Shown here piece by piece: positions 8,536-15,163 of a stretch of DNA of 64,000 bases. Source of the DNA: Burkholderiaceae bacterium 26 (GTDB lineage Bacteria; Pseudomonadota; Gammaproteobacteria; Burkholderiales; Burkholderiaceae); the NCBI GenBank assembly GCA_000955795.1, contig JYOB01000014.1:326514-390513 (forward strand). Reading direction: 5' to 3'. Below the pieces are notes generated by a model. The model had not been told where the DNA came from and searched no databases. It saw only the letters and a program-made list of their open reading frames with translations. The stretch's first letter is position 1, and each line of letters begins with the position of its first letter. Position numbers and translations under genes: made by a program.

Positions 8536-9009
8536 TCACTCGACGACAGTCTCGCCCTCCTTCTTCCGCGGCGACTTAGCAAACCGCACCGACAACGCCT
8601 TACGCGCCGCATCCAGCCCTTCGCCCTTGCCGGCCACCTTGAGGAAGGCATACCCCTCCAGCACGGCGTTCATGACATCGCTGCCTAGCGCGAGCTGCGA
8701 GTCGGCCATCCGCTCCTGGATGCGATTCACGCGCACCAGGCGGCTGCGAAGCTGATCGAACGCCGCCAAGTCGCGGCGGACTTCTGCAAGATTGAAGTTG
8801 GCAGGCAGCACGTTGGGGTTGTTACCCAGCACCTCTACCGCTGTGCGGGCGAACGCTTCGGACTTGTCGCCCATTTTGTTCAGGAACCGGCGCTGCTCGA
8901 TCGATAGGTCAATCAAGCCAATGAGCTTGTCTTCGATCGTCTTGAGAGCGCCATCCACGGCGGCCAAATCTGCTGTGCTGAGTTGAAGCGAAATCAGGTT
9001 CTGCGACAT
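8536..9009 (-). CDS. Conserved hypothetical alpha-helical protein
   Basis: 157 aa, soluble and strongly helical, with no signal peptide or membrane span. Notable blocks are LSTADLAAVDGALKTIEDKL, LSIEQRRFLNKMGDKSEAFA and LGSDVMNAVLEGYAFLKVAGK, and the C terminus is basic then acidic (SPRKKEGETVVE). From memory, similar proteins with the MGDKS/T...NP..LP pattern are widespread and uncharacterised in Bacteroidota and scattered elsewhere. It is transcribed away from the 21-bp repeat array, which begins about 120 bp upstream of its start. A link between this protein and the array is a hypothesis only. Confidence 0.75.
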   Translation of the reverse strand: MSQNLISLQLSTADLAAVDGALKTIEDKLIGLIDLSIEQRRFLNKMGDKSEAFARTAVEVLGNNPNVLPANFNLAEVRRDLAAFDQLRSRLVRVNRIQERMADSQLALGSDVMNAVLEGYAFLKVAGKGEGLDAARKALSVRFAKSPRKKEGETVVE

Positions 9010-9132
9010 TGCATTCCTTTTCTAGGGGTTGGCAACGTCATGCCGGGGGGCACGACGGCCGCAGATTGGACGTTGCTTGGCTCAACAGCAATGGTCCGCC
9101 ACCCCTTTTCACAAATTGCCTACGTCGATGGC

Positions 9133-9416
9133 GTTCTGAACTGCATCGATGCGGTTTGGAACGCCATCACCCCGAGTTCGGAACGCCAAGTGTGAGGTTC
9201 TGAACCTCTCGGTTGGCGTTCTGAACCCCATGCGTGAGGTTCCAAACCTGAACCGAGACGTTCAGAACTTCATAGGGTCGGGTTCTGAACTGCACAATCC
9301 GAGTTCAGAACGCCATGCATGAGGTTCGAAACCCCACGATTGCGGTTCCGAACCTGATGGCTGCAGTTGTGAACCTCACAGTTGCAGTTCGGCACCCCAT
9401 GGGCCGCAATTCAGAC
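9133..9416. repeat. Array of fourteen palindromic GTTCNGAAC units, 21-22 bp period
   Basis: Nine-base cores start at 9133, 9154, 9176, 9197, 9218, 9239, 9260, 9282, 9303, 9324, 9345, 9366, 9387 and 9408. The spacing is 21 bp except for two steps of 22. Most fit GTTC-N-GAAC (GTTCTGAAC, GTTCGGAAC, GTTCAGAAC, GTTCCGAAC), and the last units decay (GTTCGGCAC, AATTCAGAC). Sequence between the cores varies. Twenty-one bp is two helical turns, so all cores face the same side of the DNA. In phase, each unit also reads as a Val-x-Asn heptapeptide, but the 22-bp steps break the frame. It is therefore either a protein-binding array or a decayed heptad-coding repeat. Confidence 0.9.
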
Positions 9417-9437
9417 GCTAGGGCCGACCCCCATCGC

Positions 9438-9468
9438 TATAATTCCCCCGCTGCCGCACCAACGGCAG
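9438..9468 (+). promoter_or_regulatory. TATAAT box and first leader hairpin
   Basis: A perfect TATAAT at 9438-9443 lies about 22 bp after the last array unit. No good -35 hexamer is present at 16-18 bp, as in activator-dependent promoters. A transcript starting near 9450 would begin with the perfect hairpin CTGCCG-CACCAA-CGGCAG (9451-9468). The promoter call is tentative. Confidence 0.45.
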
Positions 9469-9547
9469 CCTGGTTTAGCGACCTGAAACACCAAGGCGGA
9501 CGATTGCTGCATGCAGTCGCACTGCTGCTTCCGTTCGCGCCTACTTT

Positions 9548-9624
9548 GGCGGGCCGGATGGTGAGACCTTCGGGTCTACCGGTTTCCTTGGGACCGGGTC
9601 GCTAACACCATCGTCAGGCCCGCC
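9548..9624 (+). ncRNA. C4-antisense-like structured RNA
   Basis: Folds by eye into a closing stem GGCGGGCC (9548-9555) / GGCCCGCC (9617-9624) and a second stem GATGGTG (9557-9563) / CACCATC (9606-9612). These enclose two hairpins: AGACC-UUCG-GGUCU (9564-9577) and CCGGU / ACCGG (79-83 / 93-97 within 95xx) with loop UUCCUUGGG. The layout resembles phage P1/P4 C4 antisense RNA, which represses a downstream gene by loop pairing near its ribosome-binding site. Here loop bases 9585-9593 (TCCTTGGGA) are perfectly complementary to TCCCAAGGA at 9662-9670, which overlaps the AGGAGG of the next gene. Confidence 0.6.
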
Positions 9625-9666
9625 ACCCTCGTTTAGCGCCGAGATGGTGAGGCTCCTTCAATCCCA

Positions 9667-9672
9667 AGGAGG
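9667..9672 (+). promoter_or_regulatory. Ribosome-binding site targeted by the upstream RNA loop
   Basis: AGGAGG lies five bases before the ATG at 9678. It partly overlaps TCCCAAGGA, the complement of the C4-like loop. A second GATGGTG at 9643-9649 can compete for the CACCATC strand of the C4-like stem, which suggests alternative structures. Confidence 0.6.
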
Positions 9673-9677
9673 CTCCT

Positions 9678-10043
9678 ATGCCTATTGCAGACGAGACGCG
9701 TCCAGCGTCGTACCCATCTCCACCCGCATCACCCAGCCCACCGCCCACATCCTCCGACACTGGCAGGCTGACCAAGAACCGCACCTACCTGAACGGCGCC
9801 ATCGCAGCACAGGCGTATCTCAAACGCACGCGCACCGCCATGTGCACGCACGGCCAATGCCGGCCGGGCATGCTGCGTGAGCAGCTTCAACACCTCTCTG
9901 CACACGCATTCCCACCAGCGTTCATCAAAGGCTTTGTGGATGCGATTGATGCTTACGTATCGATGTCGCTCGCGGGCCGCGAAGTCGATCCGCAAACGTG
10001 GGACGTGTTAGCCGCCGTAGAGCGGCGGGGCTACGGCCAATAA
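9678..10043 (+). CDS. Hypothetical 121-aa protein under putative antisense-RNA control
   Basis: 121 aa. The first 32 residues are Pro/Ser-rich and disordered (PASYPSPPASPSPPPTS). The rest is a helical domain (LTKNRTYLNGAIAAQAYLKR, RPGMLREQLQHLSAHAFPPAFIKGFVDAIDAYVSMS). Two cysteines sit in CTHGQC. I do not recognise the family. The strong ribosome-binding site and the C4-like RNA immediately upstream suggest a phage- or satellite-derived regulator or toxin-type gene kept silent by antisense pairing (inference). A perfect 9-bp hairpin follows the stop. Confidence 0.65.
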   Translation: MPIADETRPASYPSPPASPSPPPTSSDTGRLTKNRTYLNGAIAAQAYLKRTRTAMCTHGQCRPGMLREQLQHLSAHAFPPAFIKGFVDAIDAYVSMSLAGREVDPQTWDVLAAVERRGYGQ

Positions 10044-10055
10044 CAATGGATTGAT

Positions 10056-10080
10056 GCATTCCCGTGACGGGCGGGAATGC
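10056..10080. terminator. Inverted repeat after the 121-aa gene
   Basis: GCATTCCCG (10056-10064) and CGGGAATGC (10072-10080) form a perfect 9-bp stem with a 7-base loop. There is no long U-run. It lies between the convergent 121-aa gene and the monooxygenase-fold gene. Confidence 0.5.
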
Positions 10081-10098
10081 CATGGTCTCTGCAAGACC

Positions 10099-10428
10099 TC
10101 AAACCTTCTCCACCGGCTTCAACTCCCACATCGGCAAGTAATTCATGATCGGCCGCTCAAACGTGCCGCCCTTGTCGATAAACGGCTTGCCCGAATCCAG
10201 CATCGGGCGGAACGTATCCAGTTGCTTGGCCGCGTCCAGGTCAGTCCACAGGCTCACGTTCGACAGCGACGACGTTGACTCGTCCTCGCCCACATAAAAC
10301 GCGACCAACCCGCGCATGGCCTCGATACCGGGCCGGAGTACCGCTTCGAGATCGTTCATCATCTGCCGCATCTCGGCAAACTTGTCCGGCGGGCACCGCA
10401 GAATCGAAACTCGGACGACTGGCTGCAT
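10099..10428 (-). CDS. Small dimeric alpha/beta-barrel protein (antibiotic biosynthesis monooxygenase-like)
   Basis: 109 aa from the ATG at 10428, preceded by AAGGAGT. RVSILRCPPDKFAEMRQMM followed by a central beta/alpha pattern and SSLSNVSLWTDLDAAKQLD fits the ABM/EthD ferredoxin-like dimer fold. Such proteins range from monooxygenases to stress-related proteins, so no substrate can be named. It lies 52 bp after the epoxide-hydrolase-like gene on the same strand and is probably co-transcribed with it. Confidence 0.7.
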   Translation of the reverse strand: MQPVVRVSILRCPPDKFAEMRQMMNDLEAVLRPGIEAMRGLVAFYVGEDESTSSLSNVSLWTDLDAAKQLDTFRPMLDSGKPFIDKGGTFERPIMNYLPMWELKPVEKV

Positions 10429-10480
10429 TGGGAACTCCTTTCGTTGAGATGCGTTGAAACACCAATGAACAAGACCGACG

Positions 10481-11389
10481 CTACTGCGCCAAAAAATTAG
10501 CGATCGCACTCACCGTAGCCTGCGTCTGCTCCTCCATCAACCAATGCCCCGCATCGGGAATCACCAGCTCCTGCACGTTGGTGGCGGCATTGCGCATGAC
10601 GATGGCCTCGTTCTCGCCGAAGGACTTTGCGCCACCGATGGCCAGCACCGGCATGGGCAGCTTGGTGGCGATGGATTTCTGGTTGTCTTCCGCGTCTTGC
10701 GGGATCGACAGGAATTGCGCAAACGCCGAATGCATGGCGCCCGGCTTGGCGTAGAGGCGGGCGTAGTGGACCCGCGTGGCTTCGTCGATCTTTGAAGGGT
10801 CGCCGGCAAATTCATTCCAGAACCGGTCGAGGTAGATGCGCTCGCGGCCTTTGACCAGTCGCTCGGCATCGGGGCCACCAAACGAGAAGTGCCAGAGCTT
10901 GGGCGAGCGGACGATCTGCTCCCACGGCGGCACACCCGGCACAGGCGCGTCCATCACGACCAGCCGCGTGGTCTTGTCCGGATAGCGCGCCGCATAGGCG
11001 AAGGCGACCATGGTGCCGATGTCGTGGCCGACCACATCGGCCTGGTCAATGTTCAGCTTGGTGAGCACCGCCCGGATGTCGCCGGCCTGGGTGCGCTTGT
11101 CATAGCCGCCCTCGGGGTGCGACGAGAGCCCCATGCCGCGCAGATCCGGCACCACCACGGTATGCGTGCGCGCCAGCTCGGCCGCCAGGGGCGCCCACAT
11201 GTCGCCCGTGTCGCCAAAGCCGTGCAGCAACACCACGGCCGGGCCGCTGCCGCCGACGCGCACAAACAGCGTCGCCCCGTCAGTCTGGATGTTCTGGTGC
11301 CGAAAGCCCGGCGGATACGGCTTGACCTCCGCTTGCGCAAAGGGCGTCATGGCAAGCATGAGCGCGACGGCGGCAAACAGTTTTCGCAT
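10481..11389 (-). CDS. Exported alpha/beta hydrolase, epoxide-hydrolase-like
   Basis: 302 aa from the ATG at 11389. The signal peptide (MRKLFAAVALMLAMTPFAQA) is followed by an alpha/beta hydrolase fold with the oxyanion motif HGFGDTGDMW. The nucleophile elbow is GHDIGTM, where Asp replaces Ser, as in epoxide hydrolases and haloalkane dehalogenases. The catalytic His lies in PDAGHWLMEE. The Asp nucleophile argues against an esterase. The product would act in the periplasm. Substrate unknown. Confidence 0.8.
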   Translation of the reverse strand: MRKLFAAVALMLAMTPFAQAEVKPYPPGFRHQNIQTDGATLFVRVGGSGPAVVLLHGFGDTGDMWAPLAAELARTHTVVVPDLRGMGLSSHPEGGYDKRTQAGDIRAVLTKLNIDQADVVGHDIGTMVAFAYAARYPDKTTRLVVMDAPVPGVPPWEQIVRSPKLWHFSFGGPDAERLVKGRERIYLDRFWNEFAGDPSKIDEATRVHYARLYAKPGAMHSAFAQFLSIPQDAEDNQKSIATKLPMPVLAIGGAKSFGENEAIVMRNAATNVQELVIPDAGHWLMEEQTQATVSAIANFLAQ

Positions 11390-11625
11390 GGCTTTCTCTC
11401 CGGGGGCGGGTGGCTGGCCGGGCCGATGAGGAAGCAGCCTGTAGATCAAGCCGTACGCGCCGCAGGCAACCGCGCGACGCAGGGCCTCGTCAAGAGTAGT
11501 ACGCGCCCAGCGCGACGCAAGCGTGAAGGAGGGGGGAGGGGGTGGCCGCTCGCGGCAATGCGAACTTTGGCGGTTCGCCGCGAACGACCGGGAGCGCGCT
11601 GGGCGCTAGATCGAAACGTGTGCTG

Positions 11626-12699
11626 CTAGGTGCGGCACTCGTACCAGCCCTTCGTCCGGTTAACAATGCGCACGACCAGCAGCATGACCGGCACTTCGAT
11701 CAGCACGCCGACGACGGTGGCCAGCGCCGCACCGGAATGGAAACCGAATAGGCTGATCGCCGCTGCAACGGCCAGCTCGAAGAAGTTCGATGCGCCTATC
11801 AGGGCCGAGGGGCACGCGATATTGTGCTTCTCGCCAACTGCCCGGTTAAGCCAGTACGCAAGCGCCGAGTTGAAGAACACCTGAATCAGGATCGGTACCG
11901 CCAGCAGAGCGATGACCAGCGGCTGCTTCAGGATCGCTTCACCTTGGAACGCGAACAGCAACACCAGCGTCGCCAATAGCGCAGCGATTGACCACGGGCC
12001 GATCTTCGCCATTGCGGCATCGAACGCCGATTGGCCTTTCGCGAGCAGCATCTTGCGCCAGATCTGCGCGAGGATCACAGGGATGACGATATAGAGGACG
12101 ACCGACGTCAGCAGCGTCGCCCACGGCACCGTGATGGCGGACATGCCCAGGAGCAGACCGACCAGCGGTGCGAATGCGATGACCATGATGCTGTCGTTCA
12201 ACGCGACCTGCGACAGCGTGAACAGCGGGTCGCCGCCCGTCAGCCGGCTCCACACGAACACCATCGCTGTGCACGGCGCGGCGGCCAGCAGGATCAGGCC
12301 CGCGATGTAACTGTCGATCTGGTCTGCAGGCAGCATCGGCGCAAACAGGTGGCGGATGAAAAGCCAGCCGAGAAGCGCCATCGAGAACGGCTTGACGAGC
12401 CAGTTCACGACAAGCGTGACGCCAATACCTTTGACGTGCTGACGCACCTCATGCAACGCACCAAAGTCCACCTTGACCAGCATCGGGATGATCATCACCC
12501 AGATCAACAGCCCGACCGGGAGGTTGACCTGTGCGTATTCCATCCGGCCGATCTGCTGGAACAGGCCAGGCAGCACTTGGCCGAGCACGATGCCGGCAAC
12601 GATGCAGAGGGCCACCCAGACGGTCAGGTAGCGCTCGAAGAAGTTGATGGAGGGCTTGGCGGCGGCCTGTGCTGGCGGCGCTACGTTGGATGCAGTCAT
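11626..12699 (-). CDS. acr3: Arsenite efflux permease, Acr3 family
   Basis: 357 aa with ten hydrophobic spans. The conserved Cys segment LILLAAAPCTAMVFVWSRLT and the preceding VKPFSMALLGWLF block are typical of Acr3 (bile acid:Na+ symporter superfamily), which exports As(III) driven by the membrane potential or proton gradient. It is the last gene of the ars operon, 15 bp after arsC, and works with it: arsenate is reduced, then expelled. Confidence 0.95.
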   Translation of the reverse strand: MTASNVAPPAQAAAKPSINFFERYLTVWVALCIVAGIVLGQVLPGLFQQIGRMEYAQVNLPVGLLIWVMIIPMLVKVDFGALHEVRQHVKGIGVTLVVNWLVKPFSMALLGWLFIRHLFAPMLPADQIDSYIAGLILLAAAPCTAMVFVWSRLTGGDPLFTLSQVALNDSIMVIAFAPLVGLLLGMSAITVPWATLLTSVVLYIVIPVILAQIWRKMLLAKGQSAFDAAMAKIGPWSIAALLATLVLLFAFQGEAILKQPLVIALLAVPILIQVFFNSALAYWLNRAVGEKHNIACPSALIGASNFFELAVAAAISLFGFHSGAALATVVGVLIEVPVMLLVVRIVNRTKGWYECRT

Positions 12700-12714
12700 T
12701 GGACAGGCTTCAAC

Positions 12715-13209
12715 TCAGTTTTGCGATATGCGTTCAAGCGCGGCCTGCAGTTCGGCATTGCTCATGCCATCGAGCGGCAGTGCCAGCAACTGCAGCATGC
12801 GGTAGCCGATGGCCTGGCGTGTCAGCTCAAAGGCCTGGCGCTTGCCTTCGTCACCGCCCGGCGCATTGGACGGGTCGGCATAGCCCCAATGCACCTTCAC
12901 GGGGCTGCCGGGCCAGTATGGGCAGGTCTCGGCTGCGGCGCTGTCGCACACGGTAATGACGATGCGCATCTGCGGGGCGCCGTCTGCAACAAACTCGTCC
13001 CAGCTCTTGCTACGGTAGCCGGTGGTGTCGATGCCCGCGTTGGTGAGCGCCTCGAGCGCGAATGGGTTGAGGCGGCCGCTCGGGGCGCTGCCGGCGCTGT
13101 AGGCGCGCACGTCTTTGCCGAGTTGCTTGGCCCAATGGTTGAGCATGCCTTCGCTCAGCACGCTGCGCGCGGAGTTGTGGGTGCAGAGGATGAGGACGTT
13201 GGTGGTCAT
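12715..13209 (-). CDS. arsC: Arsenate reductase ArsC (low-molecular-weight phosphatase type)
   Basis: 164 aa. The P-loop CTHNSARS near the N terminus is the catalytic Cys motif of this class, which reduces As(V) to As(III) using glutathione/glutaredoxin or thioredoxin. DSAAAETCPYWPGSPVKVHWGYADPS is the typical later block. It lies between arsI and acr3 with 15-bp gaps on both sides. Confidence 0.95.
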   Translation of the reverse strand: MTTNVLILCTHNSARSVLSEGMLNHWAKQLGKDVRAYSAGSAPSGRLNPFALEALTNAGIDTTGYRSKSWDEFVADGAPQMRIVITVCDSAAAETCPYWPGSPVKVHWGYADPSNAPGGDEGKRQAFELTRQAIGYRMLQLLALPLDGMSNAELQAALERISQN

Positions 13210-13224
13210 GGGTTCGATTCGCTG

Positions 13225-13713
13225 TCAGCAGCAGGATGAGCCGGCGTCGGATTTCACGGCGATACCGATCGGCTTACCTTTCGGGGCACGCGGTGCGCAG
13301 CAAGCAGAACTTTCCGTTGCGGCTTCTTCCTTCTTGTCTTCGCAGAACACCGGGATGTTGCCCAGCGAATGGAAGTGCTCCCACGCGATGCCCTGCGGGT
13401 CGGTAATCCAGTGCTTGTCGCTGCGGGCATAGCAACAGGTGGTTTCGCCTTCGTCCAATAGGGCCATGTCTGCGGCTTCGGCGCGGGCCTTCAGTTCGGC
13501 CAGCTCGGCAGCGTCATCGACCTGGAAGCCAAGATGGTCCACGCCCGCGGCGCTGCCACGCGTCGAGATGGCGAAGTTGATGCGCGGGTCATCCAGCATC
13601 CACTTGGCGTAGTCGGTCTCCACACGCGTCGGCTCGGCTGCAAACAGCTTGGAGTAGAAGGCGATGCTCTTGCTCAGGTCGTCAACGTGGACATGGACGT
13701 GAAATCGTTTCAT
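13225..13713 (-). CDS. arsI: ArsI/CadI family glyoxalase-fold protein, C-As lyase candidate
   Basis: 162 aa from the ATG at 13713 (MKRFHVHVHVDDL). A vicinal-oxygen-chelate dioxygenase fold with metal ligands in the N-terminal HVHV, in GVDHLGFQV and in WEHFH. The Cys pair in ETTCCYARSDKHW is the ArsI signature that binds trivalent organoarsenicals for demethylation. The tail is Cys-rich (ESSACCAPRAP, GSSCC). Members of the family are often labelled CadI. Its position in the ars operon favours arsenic. Confidence 0.9.
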   Translation of the reverse strand: MKRFHVHVHVDDLSKSIAFYSKLFAAEPTRVETDYAKWMLDDPRINFAISTRGSAAGVDHLGFQVDDAAELAELKARAEAADMALLDEGETTCCYARSDKHWITDPQGIAWEHFHSLGNIPVFCEDKKEEAATESSACCAPRAPKGKPIGIAVKSDAGSSCC

Positions 13714-13724
13714 GGGATGCTCCT

Positions 13725-14048
13725 TCAGCACTTGCAGGCGGTGGCGTTTGGTTCCAGGCAGGCTTCGCCCTGACAGCAGTTGGCGGTCAGGAAGCCCAGC
13801 AGGGCGTTCATGTGGTCATACGCCGCGCGGTAGATCAGGTTGCGGCCGTCGCGCTCCTGCGTCACCAGGCGCGCGGCTGTCAGTTCCTTGAGGTGGAATG
13901 ACAACGTGGCGCCCGGCACGTCGAGCTGTTCGGCAATCGCGCCTGGCGTCAGACCTGTTGGCCCCGCAACCACCAGCATGCGGAACACTTGCAGGCGAAT
14001 GCCATGGGCGAGCGCGGCGAGGGATCGGATAGCGTCGTTTTCTTCCAT
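13725..14048 (-). CDS. arsR: ArsR family arsenic-responsive repressor
   Basis: 107 aa from the ATG at 14048, where the ArsR-type N terminus (MEENDAIRSLAALAHGIRLQVFRML) begins. The open frame extends upstream to 14207, but that part lacks homology character and would override the operator. A winged-helix domain covers about 10-85 (GATLSFHLKELTAARLV as the recognition helix). The C-terminal Cys cluster (NCCQGEACLEPNATACKC) is the likely As(III) site, placed differently from the classical ELCVCDL motif. First gene of the operon, 11 bp before arsI. Confidence 0.92.
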   Translation of the reverse strand: MEENDAIRSLAALAHGIRLQVFRMLVVAGPTGLTPGAIAEQLDVPGATLSFHLKELTAARLVTQERDGRNLIYRAAYDHMNALLGFLTANCCQGEACLEPNATACKC

Positions 14049-14070
14049 ATTTCCAATATATTCGAAATAT
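14047..14070. promoter_or_regulatory. ArsR operator-like palindrome
   Basis: A 24-bp AT-rich near-perfect inverted repeat with ends ATATTTC and GAAATAT, symmetric at all but one base pair by eye. It abuts the arsR start codon and covers its ribosome-binding region, so bound repressor would also mask translation initiation. AT-rich dyads of this kind are typical ArsR sites. Confidence 0.65.
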
Positions 14071-14257
14071 AGGGCGACAGCAAGACGATCAGCCAGTGAT
14101 GTCGGGAACAACTTGGGAGGCACTTGACGCTGTTGTGCGAGAGATCGGGCAAGCGCGTTCGGTGCCTGCATCACCAGTCGCCTGCCCTGCGTGCTGCTTT
14201 TGCCCACAACCCAGCCACGGGCTCGATGCCCGACAGAGGGTTTATAGGTTTACTTCT

Positions 14258-14514
14258 TTATGTATACAGATAGTAGTAGTAGATAACGGTGGATAAGTCC
14301 TGTGGATAAGCACCAAAAGCGCTTTGGCATCAAGGACTTGCAGAACGGACAACCCATCGGACAGTATGTGCTCTTGCGTGGATGAGTCCGGGCGATCGCG
14401 TCTGACCCCGTCACCCTGGTGGGAAGTTGTTCCCGTGCTGTCTGCCCTCTGACCCCGGAGAACCAACACGCTTGTCCCTGGAGTTATTCACAGGGGGAGG
14501 GGAAGTTATCCACA
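14258..14514. other. oriC-like module A: TAG run and DnaA boxes
   Basis: A 38-base block (14258-14295) is identical to 43113-43150. It contains TATGTATACAGA and TAGTAGTAGTAG (14271-14282), matching the DnaA-trio motif of bacterial origins. GGTGGATAA (14289-14297) and the perfect DnaA box TGTGGATAA (14301-14309) follow, in the same relative orientation as in known origins. AAAGCGCTTT (14316-14325) comes next. At the far end are TTATTCACA (14484-14492) and TTATCCACA (14506-14514). No dnaA, rpmH or rep gene is nearby and there is no gene in the interval. Confidence 0.7.
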
Positions 14515-14533
14515 GCGGTGTTCTTGCAGCCGA

Positions 14534-14932
14534 CTAGTGCGGGTAATACTCCAGCTCGGCAATGCGCGCGCGGATTGCCTCCACGTTCAGCCCTTCGATA
14601 TCGGGGCTCGCCATTGAGCCGCTATCTGCGCGCCACGGTGCGTTGTCGGCCGTCCGTTGTGCGTTTCGATAGGCCAGCCACGCACGTTGGGCGTTGCGGA
14701 TGGCCTGGCGGGAGGCGGGGTCCGTCTTGCTCATGACCGCTTGATACAGCGTGTTCATCTGGCGGTCGTACGCCTGGTAGGCGGTGTGCGTGCACTCGGT
14801 CATACCGGCCGTCGTGCTGCCTCGCGGGCTCTTCAGGCATTGCTGGAGCGCGTCGTCGACGGGGTCGGCGGCCCTTGCGGCCAAGGGCAGCAGCAGCGCC
14901 GCAAGTGATAACGCGCGCACGGCGCGGCGCAT
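14534..14932 (-). CDS. LprI-like lysozyme-inhibitor domain protein (DUF1311)
   Basis: 132 aa from the ATG at 14932; an ATG at 14980 would add 16 residues and cannot be excluded. The signal peptide (ALSLAALLLPLAARA) is followed by DDALQQCL...MTECTHTAYQAYDRQMNTLYQAVM and AQRAWLAYRNAQ, the conserved Cys and WLAYRN features of the DUF1311/LprI N-terminal domain. Related proteins inhibit lysozyme in the cell envelope. It is divergent from a second LprI-domain gene at 15164. Confidence 0.8.
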   Translation of the reverse strand: MRRAVRALSLAALLLPLAARAADPVDDALQQCLKSPRGSTTAGMTECTHTAYQAYDRQMNTLYQAVMSKTDPASRQAIRNAQRAWLAYRNAQRTADNAPWRADSGSMASPDIEGLNVEAIRARIAELEYYPH

Positions 14933-15163
14933 TGCCTGGTTGGCGGAACGGCGTGTCGGGCGGGGCTGATTGATGTGCATCGGAAGGGCCATTGCGAACC
15001 TCATCGTTTTCAGGGCGGGGTGGTTGCCATGGTAGGAAAAGTCTTCCCGTGCCGCACTGGGCACGGGATGAAAGCGGCCATGTGCGGAGAAGGCACACCA
15101 CACGGGCCAATTCCCCAGCACAATCGCGCACACGCTCATCTCGGCTTTCCCAGGATTCATCCA

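Noticed and set aside
9009-9203. Short plus-strand frames (64-70 codons) entering the repeat array
   Set aside because: No ribosome-binding site; they end within the array at different frames, as expected for non-coding repeats.
9133-9416. CRISPR array
   Set aside because: The period is only 21 bp, the conserved core is nine bases, there are no spacers of CRISPR length and no cas gene.
14049-14207. Upstream extension of arsR by 53 codons
   Set aside because: Would translate through the operator palindrome; ArsR homology starts at 14048.
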